Shown here: piece by piece, positions 56,456 to 64,000 of the stretch
How the letters are laid out: each line of letters begins with the position of its first letter
Numbering within the stretch: position 1 is the first letter of the stretch
Source: Incurvaria masculella
Lineage: Eukaryota; Arthropoda; Insecta; Lepidoptera; Incurvariidae
DNA: 64,000 bases
Reading direction: 5' to 3'
Assembly (NCBI GenBank): GCA_946894095.1
Contig: OX335658.1
Span: forward strand, 10,593,001-10,657,000
Position numbers and translations under genes: made by a program
Notes under the pieces: model-generated
The model's input: only the letters and a program-made list of their open reading frames with translations
Told to the model about the DNA's origin: nothing
Databases searched by the model: none

Positions 56456-56490
56456 TTGCGCGCTTGTAAACATTGTTTACAAGCGCGCAA
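56456..56490. promoter_or_regulatory. 16-bp perfect inverted repeat with forkhead-like cores
   Basis: TTGCGCGCTTGTAAAC, three-base centre ATT, then GTTTACAAGCGCGCAA. Each arm carries GTAAAC, the forkhead-type core, and GCGCGC. It could be a paired binding site or a small hairpin; function is inference. Confidence 0.5.
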
Positions 56491-56734
56491 TAACATTTTT
56501 AGGCATTCTATAAAACACATTAATATTGAACATAATTTTATAAAATATACATATTTTCATTCGACTGTCTTATTCGGCCTGATAGAATTGAAAGATATTC
56601 AATCATTGTTAAAATATTTCCATTAACACACATTCTGCGTTGATAAGTATGTAAAATTATTCCAAATCCGAAAAAAACTGTTATAGTTATTAGTCTCGTC
56701 TTCTATATGATAAAAAATTATTCCTTAATATGTG

Positions 56735-56962
56735 TGACAGTAAAACTCAACACCGGTTCTAGCAATCCGAAAATTATTTTTTTCATATATTTGTCGAAAT
56801 CCAAGGATGGTTCTAAGCTATAATTTGACTCGATAGGTGTTGGTGTTGTCCAGGTCTAGAACTGACAGTATGAATAACACGCCCGTTTTCAACATTTTAC
56901 CAGGCTCCGGGTGAATGTCCAAAACGAAATCGGCCCGAGCGAAACCGGGAACCTCAGCTAGT
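56735..56962 (+). repeat. Interspersed repeat with Helitron-like 3' end
   Basis: Starts near GACAGTAAAACTCAACACCG and ends GCGAAACCGGGAACCTCAGCTAGT (last part at 56939-56962). Ends of this form (GCGAAGCCGGG...CTAGT) are common in lepidopteran non-autonomous Helitrons as I recall. The 3' 45 bp recur at 21331-21378. Confidence 0.5.
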
Positions 56963-56989
56963 TACCAATAAATTGGTTATTCCAGCTTA

Positions 56990-57290
56990 CGCGTACGTCA
57001 TCGGATACGCCACAGTATCGGCCCGCGGCGCGAAACTACCCGATACAAATCTTGGCAGCATCGCGCTGACACCGCCGGCCTGGTAATTAAATGGGTAATG
57101 TTTCGCCGAACGCCGGAAGTCTCCGCGGCCAGGAATCCTCGCTGGTGGCAATTTAATCGATTTACTGCGCGATATATCACGCGGGTGATGTCACCAAATA
57201 TGAAAATGTTATCGCCGAGGGAAAATATTTAACAATGGGGCGAATATTTTCGAGTCTCCCAGTGTGTCTGTTGACGCCGTCGGCTGTTAT
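56990..57290. other. GC-balanced single-copy block, possible regulatory element
   Basis: CGGCCTGGTAATTAAATGGG (homeodomain-type TAATTAAA) and GGCAATTTAATCGATTTACT occur in a CpG-rich context free of recognised repeats. No frame with a motif. Could be a conserved non-coding element. Confidence 0.3.
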
Positions 57291-57662
57291 TCGGTTATTC
57301 GTGAAACGCTGGCACTTTTGTCTATTTTGTTTTAAGAGTGTTTTACTTGTAGATTCGTATCATACAATGTGAAAAACAGGGCATTGATCTTGTGTGCATT
57401 ATGAATAAGTGTTTTTGAGAAATGCGATGACCGTATCCGGGGCGATGGTCTTGAACGGTTGCTATTTGTAGAGACTTCCAATCAGAAACATGACAAATTC
57501 TTATGAGAAATCAAATCATTCGGGAACTTACCCCTTCTTGTCCCCTTCTTGAGACCCGTGAGGTAATATGCCATGTGGGTAGTGGAGCAGTCCAGGAACT
57601 GCAGGAAGCAGCGGTTCTTAAACTTATAATACTTTCGAGATTACCGCGGCCGTTAGATATGT
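57291..57662. other. Intergenic, nothing recognised
   Basis: A short frame at 57503-57688 runs into the hairpin that follows and has no motif. Confidence 0.45.
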
Positions 57663-57741
57663 TTGAAAAATGTTACGGCTATTTATGAGGCAGGAAGAGA
57701 ATGTCTCTTCCTGCCGCGTGAAAAGCCGTAACATTTTTCAA
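57663..57741. repeat. 79-bp hairpin with two perfect stem segments
   Basis: The outer arms TTGAAAAATGTTACGGCT (57663-57680) and AGCCGTAACATTTTTCAA (57724-57741) are exact complements. The inner arms GGCAGGAAGAGA (57689-57700) and TCTCTTCCTGCC (57704-57715) are also exact, with a 3-nt loop and an 8/8-nt internal bulge. It could be a microRNA-like precursor, a small foldback element or a cruciform; no second copy in the window. Confidence 0.8.
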
Positions 57742-59402
57742 TCAGGTCCTTCAAGTTAATTTTTAAAAGCAGATATTTTGGGACACAAGAGACCCTTCCT
57801 TATTTTTACCCAGGTTTTAGTTTCCTGCATCATTTATGAATAGCAATTATTGTTGTTCGAACAATCAACTATGATGTTTCAGGAATTGATAATTTTATGT
57901 ATGGTATGGAAAGTTAAATTTAGCGTGGTCAATAAAAAACATTATGTAAACTAAGTGGACATTTAAAAACCAACCTCTACTCTCTATTTTCTTTATTTAA
58001 TAAAAATCAATGTCTGCCGTCTGTCTGTTCGTATGTAACTTGAGAACAACAAACTCAATTTCGATGGGGTATGTCCGCACGAATAGTTCATGCTATAACT
58101 TAAAGCATCACGCTAAATGATCTGACGGGTCAGTAGTGGGATGAAATTCTCATAACTTGAGAACTACTTAGCCGCAGCTCATACCTACGTATATGTTGAG
58201 ACTTTCCAGAACTTTTAGGCTACGCTTGTCGCATCACGCTTAGTTATCAGATAATTGAGCAAATGTGTTTTGCACAAAATAAATAATAAATGGATCGCTC
58301 CTATCCTCCGTTTGGCGGAGTAAATTAGAAGAACAATGAGCAGTGGAATTAAATTCTAATAACTTGAGAATCGCTCGTCAAACTTTTATGCTGTATGAAT
58401 CTTCGAGATTGCTATGAGCGAAGTTGAAATAGTGGAATCATGATAATCGAAATACCAGAGTAAAAATTTGCTTACGAAATAAAATTTAAGATTTCATCAA
58501 AGAAAGAGAAATTCATAACAAGCTGTCTAACTGGTTGGAATGTTTTTTTTTCGGTAAATATTGTACTTTTTTTTAATTTATATGTTCATAATACCCATAC
58601 TTTACTACTATATGTAATGTAATATACTATTTTTATCTTTTGTTGAGAAAGAATTATCACAAAAACGCAAACATTTCAAAGATGAATAAATTATTGAAGA
58701 GGTCTTCACTTGGAATATCCCTATTAATTAGTCGAAAGTGCCAGCTAACAATCCTCAAGACCGAAAAACAAGTATTTTCTACCTTTGGACATCTAGTTAT
58801 AAAGCAGATCACTGCTAAGCTTGAACTTCAACAAATGTTTCGTGAAAGAAAAACATTTCTAAATGCTGAGATCGATTTGTGTGGGAGTTGTGATTATATG
58901 AGTTTTTTCTTTTTATCAAATGAACATGAAAATAAGTTATATTATACGCGTTTTGTTTTTATTCCTTTATCTAAAAGTTAAAATAATACATGCACTTATC
59001 ATATACGATCCTAGACCACTTACAAGATGTGGTATTTTAGAAAAGACACCAAACAAACTACATACATAATATCAGAAACCCTAGACGTATTAAACATAAT
59101 AAGTACACACTAGAAGACAATTATCAAAAATATTTGAAACGATTAACATAGATCTTATCATTATAATCCCTAATAATTTATCCGCAACCAATTAACTGAA
59201 GGTAAATTTATCGAGCTATACTCACGGGACTAAAGGTAGCCCTAACCCGAATATAGAGGCGAGCGGAGGTCGATCTAACCAAGAAATAGGTAAATTGATA
59301 CCTCCCAAAGTACACAAGGCGTCGACGCTATCGTAATAGAATTACCGCCATAATTCACCAAGTGTTGCTATAATATTTGACGCTTGCACGGAACGGCGTT
59401 CG
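57742..59402. other. Intergenic, mostly AT-rich
   Basis: 58015-58440 repeats the motif ATAACTTGAGAAC(T) at least twice and looks like an old interspersed repeat. The 113-codon plus frame at 58640-58981 is Lys/Leu/Phe-rich with no motif and AT-rich codons; I do not call it a gene. Confidence 0.45.
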
Positions 59403-59540
59403 TTCGATCCTATCCGGAAGTAATTTGGGATTCGATACCTTCAATTCTGGGATTCTTTAGTACTTTTCGAAATTCGATCCTATCCGGAAGTAATTTAGGA
59501 ACCGATACCTTCATTTCTGAGATTATTTTGGTACGTTTCG
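59403..59540 (+). repeat. 70-bp tandem duplication, diverged
   Basis: TTCGATCCTATCCGGAAGTA starts at 59403 and again at 59473. The units share GATACCTTCA and TTCTG(A/G)GATT with several differences, so this is an older duplication. Confidence 0.85.
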
Positions 59541-60499
59541 ATATTCGCATGTTCGAAGTTCGTACGTTATTTAGCCTCGGAATAAATATGCGATTCAATT
59601 GGTTTCTCTTTGTTTGCAATATCTCACTCTTCAATTCACCATGATATCTTTGTCTACATAGACGTTTTCAACGTATGGTTTTATCCACACAAGATACCAT
59701 TATGCTATCTATCACTAGGTTACGCAACGCTTTAAGCTAACTTCCATTCAATGCCACGGAAAAACGAATGTTCAATAATCAATTCTAGATTATCATTAAG
59801 ATCCTTGAAAATAGGATTTTGCCTCCCTACTTGCAACTATGCATTAATAATATATTCTTATATTTGAAGCGAAATCGGTATGTACACGGAACACACCAGC
59901 CTCAGTTTACAATTGTTTTACACACGCATATTAAATTTCCTAAACTTTAACTTAATACATAACAAAGTAGGCCATATGTCAATCAATGCTTCCATTTCAA
60001 CAAATGTTGTAATGATGAAATACAAGTAGAATTTATACATTTCCAAAGTACCCTAGCAACAATATGCTGTGCTAGGTTAATTTTGACCCGCAATTCATGC
60101 TTGCGCAGTCCTCGAGCCGATTACAGTCGTGATGGTCTCAAAGTGTTGCCATAATCGGCTCGGTGTTTACCTTCACAACATTATCGGCTTGCCTGTCGCG
60201 AGCAGTAGGGTCGGCGGCTTTCGCTTTTCCCATTAAAAAGCAAATTGCTCCGCTTCGAATACTCCAAAACTGGTGTGCTCCGATTTCGGCTTAAAACTTT
60301 CGGTGGCCCCGAGAACGATTCGAGAGTTTCGAACTCGGCAGTGGGGAGATAATGAAATCCTTTATTTTGGCCGACGATCGGCCTGTAGTCAGGGTAGGCG
60401 AGCGATTCATTGCTTCGAAGAATGTTTGTTCGGTGTGCAATGAGTATGGATAGATTTGGTAATGCGCAATGGGATCGATAGTTTTGGTGATCCGTTACA
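59541..60499. other. Intergenic; single-copy GC-balanced block 60100-60460
   Basis: 60100-60460 is free of recognised repeats and has balanced composition, with TAATCGGCTCGG-type motifs repeated (60150, 60182). Candidate non-coding regulatory DNA; no gene seen. Confidence 0.35.
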
Positions 60500-60595
60500 G
60501 TCGTATTCAGAGTGACCCTGTTAACATTTAGTAAGGGATTAGCACAGGACTAGCCAAACCGGTTTAGTCGCTAGTCCGCCCACTCTGAATACGAC
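60500..60595. repeat. MITE-like hairpin
   Basis: GTCGTATTCAGAGTG (60500-60514) and CACTCTGAATACGAC (60581-60595) are exact complements. The centre GGACTAGCCAAACCGGTTTA... with GCTAGTCC is itself palindromic. About 96 bp, non-coding. Confidence 0.8.
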
Positions 60596-61569
60596 AGTTA
60601 GAGTCTCTGTTAATAGGTTTCTACGATTGTTTTCCGACGGTTCATCCATCCGTTTGTCACATTCACTATAGCATAGTTAAACGTAGCCAACAATTACTTC
60701 CCATATCAATCGGCAGAGATTTCTTAAGAAGGTGTTAGCACCGGATTACATTTATTTCCATAAGGGCGTAAGTGAAAGCACATTTCATTATTTTTAAATA
60801 TAACTTCACCTGATTTTCAAATTATAAAAAGTTTAAAGATAAATTGATTTTTTAGCTGTGTCATCAAAATCATATGATTTTATTAATCTGAGGCTTCCAT
60901 TATTTGTTCATACTTTTTTATGATTTTTATGCATATTTGCTTCATTTGAGCAATCAAAGCATCGGCGTCTTACAGTTTTGTCTTTAAATTATTGGCTAGA
61001 TCATGATTTTTTTTTTAGTATCGAAATTTGTTCTACTTATTTTTAAATAAAAATAAATGTTGTTTTAATTATGCTCTTATGGAACTGAATGCAATCAGGT
61101 ATTAAAACCCCCTTAAGCAGAACAATTGTGAAATCATTTCGCAAATGTGTGTGCGACTAATGTAATAAAAATATTCAATGTTTTGTACAGTATCGCAACA
61201 TCTTTTAAAACGGTATCACATAATGTTTAAAGTTTCGTCAGGTCGTCTCTAAAATGGTTTTGTTCAAGATAATCGCAGTCGAAATAACAAACCATTTCCT
61301 TCATGGTATCTTCAATGAGACGAAAAAACAATTAGCCAGAACTGGCACTTGCGCAGTAAACATTTTTTATTGTAGATACCTCAGTCTCCATGCAGTTCTA
61401 GCTGTGCCAATTTGTTGATAGATTATATTTTTTCACTTAGATACGCCATGACAGTCGAGGTATCCAGGGTATAGGCTGAGGCAGGCACCTGCTTGTGTGA
61501 CGATTTATTGTTGAAGAGTGAATGGGTGCGTTTGTGCTTAGGTTGCAAGCATCAATACAATCAACTATA
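60596..61569. other. Intergenic, AT-rich
   Basis: No feature seen. Confidence 0.5.
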
Positions 61570-63158
61570 GAATATTTATTTATTTAAATAAGGTTATTGC
61601 ACTCAAAAAAACTCGGTCAAAAGGTACAACTTAATGCCGGAGGCATTTTTACCCGTCTACCTTTGGGTATCGTGAGAAGTAGTGCGAGTAGTAACTATGG
61701 AGAAATAGCTTTAGAGGAAACATAATTCCTACACAATATACAGCAAATACACACTATACTTAAACCTAAATATAATAACTTATATAACTGTTCATAAATA
61801 TAACTACATAGATATCAATAAATAAATACTAAATACTACATATATATATTATAAATACAATATAATTAAAAGGAAAAAAATATTGGCAAAAGAAAATTAA
61901 AATAAATTCTGACAAACTTAAAGAAGTATGAGGGAGAAAATTAAAGAAATCATAAAGACAGAAAATAAGCTTTAAGATCTTTTTTAAAAACATTAATAGA
62001 GGGGGAATTTCGTAAATGGGGAGGTAGCTGATTCCACTGCCTCGCAGCGTGCACTGTAAAGGAGTCTGAATACGTGGAGGATGTGTGCGAGGGAATTGCC
62101 AGTACCGAAGAGCCGGTCGATCTAAGTGGGAGACCATGTGAGCAAAGATATGAAAACCGATTTCGAAGGTACGACGGAGCATTGGGATCATTAAGAATAC
62201 TGTAGAGATGTGAAAGGACATGAGTATTCCTTCGGTGACGAATATCGAGGCATTGAAGACGAGTTCGAAATGAAGAGATATGATCAAATTTACGAAGCCC
62301 AAATACGTAGCGGATACACAAGTTGAGGAGGCGGTCGAGTTTGTTAAGGAGCTCTTGATTAAGGTAAAGATAGCACACGTCACCATAATCAAGTAAAGGG
62401 AGAGGATTGTGCGAGCGTAATTTTGGTAGCGAAAGGAATAAAGTTCCTTAAGAGTTTCAGAGTATGCATGCTAGCAAACATTTTGCGGCTTACTTGACTA
62501 ACTTGTGGTTGCCAAGACAGATTTTAGTCGATCATGAATCCCAGGTTTTTCACGCATTTAACGTAAGGAATGACAGTGCCACTGAATAGAAGATTAGTTA
62601 GCTCGTCTTGATTTAGCTTAGCTAGAAGTTTGGGAGTACCAATTATGATTGCCTGCGACTTAGAAAGATTGACTAGAAGGCCAAACCTCGAAGCCCAATT
62701 TAGTACCAAATCGAGATCTACATTCATAAGACTAATATCAGTAGCAAGGTCATCAATACGAAAGTGTCTGTACAGCTGCAAGTCGTCGGCGTAGAGATGG
62801 TAGTGAGAAACGAGAATTGAAACAATTTTATTAATAAAAATTGAGAAGAGTAAGGGTGAAAGAACACCGCCTTGAGGTACACCAGCAGTTATGTCACACC
62901 AAGGTGAGAAAACATTGCCTAAACGGACACATTGCTGGCGACCACGAAGATAAGATGAAAACCAATCTATTACTGGTTGAGAGATATTAAGAGAAAAAAG
63001 GATGGCACAGAGAATGTCAAAATCGACGGAATTAAAAGCGCTACTGAAATCTAACAATACTAAAAGAGTACGTTTTTGATCATCCATGGCAAGCCGAACA
63101 TATCGTCAGTAATTTTCACCAAAGCAGAGGTGGTGCTATGGGATGGACGAAATCCAGA
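61570..63158 (-). mobile_element. NL2 non-LTR retrotransposon, 5'-truncated
   Basis: Minus-strand copy of the family at 37209-38075, keeping more of the RT domain. The 3' UTR runs from 61950 down to an (AAAT)n-like tail near 61570. The coding part is described separately. The endonuclease region is missing. Confidence 0.85.
61950..63158 (-). pseudogene. Reverse transcriptase of NL2, broken
   Basis: The frame begins at 63158 with SGFRPSHSTT (RT entry motif). Then LVLLDFSSAFNSVD near 63050 (first catalytic Asp), ITAGVPQGGVLSPLLFSIFI near 62900 and HLYADDLQLY near 62790 with the catalytic YADD. The first open segment ends at a stop beside GFMID near 62524. The coding signal continues (NLSWQPQVSQVSRK) and after a frameshift resumes at 62378-61950 with RYVFGLRKFDH, DIRHRRNTHVLSHLY and AARQWNQLPPHLR to the stop at 61950-61952. 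One stop and at least one frameshift mean it is inactive. Closest relative in the window is 37209-37828, sharing the FGLRKFDH and RRN.HVLS.LY motifs. Confidence 0.88.
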
Positions 63159-64000
63159 TTATGTGTGTGCAAAGAAAGTGGGTAGTACTTATACGGCATG
63201 TCTTTGTCTCACCAAACCGTTTTCTTCCACTTCTTGTAGTTAAAGCTACTATTACGTAACATTTGTAATATCATAAATTCTTGCTGAATTTGCGTACTCG
63301 CAATATGGTTGTCATTCTTTTAGCATTTTATATCCAACTCTTTATTTTTTCATAACAACCAAAATGCATCCTAAGAAATGCTTCCTAACCTAACTAGTAC
63401 CTCTTCTGATAAACCAAATTCTCGTTCACTGTTGCTCACTACCGCCGAGACAGCCACTGATGTAAAATGCATTCATTTTTCAATCTCTGGCACGACGCCA
63501 AATGCATCAGTTATTTTTAACTTGGGAGAATATTTCGTGATGGCATGTTACGAAAGTGTCTGCACGGCTAGAACTGCCATTTCGGGTCAACATTTAATTA
63601 AAACTTGAATTACACAGCACCACTTTTGCCGTTGGCTAGAGCAGTGGAAACTGTAAATACGGCTTCTGAGATGGCTGTGGGTTTATATAGGTCCATAATT
63701 GTATGCACTTTTCGCACTGCGGCAGACTGGTCCTAGTGAAGGAACGCAGCGGCGTTATGCAAGCACCGCTAGTGTACAAAGTTAGCGTCATAAGTTCCAG
63801 AACTGTCGACCCGGCACCGCTAAACTGCGTCCCATTCAAATATCGAATCTTAACAAATTACAGTTTTTTTAAATAAATACCTTCAATTTATCTTTATTAC
63901 TAAAACATAAATGTTTATTAATAAATAGAAAACTATTTTTCTATTCCGTCTAAAAAAATTATAAAAAAAAATAATGCTATGCTAAATAGTTTAATAAAAG
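63159..64000. other. Intergenic, nothing firmly recognised
   Basis: Open frames at 63378-63608 (plus) and 63636-63839 (minus) are short, have no motif, and are not supported as genes. The final 150 bp are AT-rich. Confidence 0.45.

Noticed and set aside
58640..58981. 113-codon frame as a gene
   Set aside because: AT-rich chance frame with a Lys/Leu/Phe bias and no recognisable family.
63378..63839. Two opposite frames near the right end as genes
   Set aside because: Short, no motif, and the sequence has a repeat-like look; not supported.

Overview
The window looks like nuclear DNA of a moth or butterfly (Lepidoptera). It is AT-rich, has no bacterial-style gene packing, and holds interspersed repeats of kinds I recognise from lepidopteran genomes: SINEs with tRNA-like heads, a BEL/Pao LTR retrotransposon, CR1/Jockey-like and RTE-like non-LTR retrotransposon fragments, and many short foldback DNA elements. 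The assignment rests on recognition only; no search was run. I find no convincing complete host gene, no rRNA or functional tRNA gene, and no CRISPR array. At most one weak host-exon candidate (52495-52614, minus) and several GC-rich islands could belong to a gene whose exons lie outside or are widely spaced.

Labels used here (mine, not published names). S1: SINE with head GGCCAAGTGCGAGTCGGACT and 13-bp subterminal inverted repeats. S2: SINE with a tRNA-like head. S3: SINE with a 5S-rRNA-like head and the same body as S2. S4: a further tRNA-headed SINE. M1 to M5: MITE-like elements (M1 11797, M2 18420, M3 24511, M4 29005, M5 nested in M4). RE, RV, RW, RX, RY: repeats recognised only because they recur in the window. 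NL1 to NL4: non-LTR retrotransposon families.

Layout. 1-5.5 kb: a compound palindrome (704-882), S1 and S2 copies. 5.5-6.6 kb: 5'-truncated NL1 reverse transcriptase (minus), lying upstream of the 3' tail of another element. 7-15 kb: repeats RY, RE, RW, S3, M1, S1, S4 and a 162-bp tandem duplication. 15.8-16.9 kb: minisatellite of 63-bp units, open in several frames because 63 is divisible by 3. 18-27 kb: M2, S2/S3/S1 copies, M3, an RTE 3' fragment inserted inside an S2, and an NL3 reverse transcriptase tail. 27-36 kb: two inverted copies of RV bracketing M4/M5, S1, S2 and S3 copies. 36-38 kb: a GC-rich patch with two TGACGTCA sites, then NL2. 40.15-46.67 kb: a complete, young BEL/Pao element (382-bp LTRs differing at 2 positions, 5-bp target duplication CCTGG) inserted into an M1 MITE; its gag-pol frame has one frame break and one stop codon. 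47-54 kb: M2, RTE 3' UTR, S2, RX and RE copies. 54-60.6 kb: the least repetitive part, with GC-rich patches, a 35-bp near-perfect palindrome (56456-56490) and a 79-bp hairpin (57663-57741). 61.6-63.2 kb: second NL2 copy (minus) with the RT catalytic motifs.

The coding capacity visible is all from transposable elements. The most unusual observation is a SINE family in which two different RNA polymerase III promoter heads (tRNA-like and 5S-rRNA-like) sit on one shared body. I found no clear candidate for an undescribed multi-gene system.
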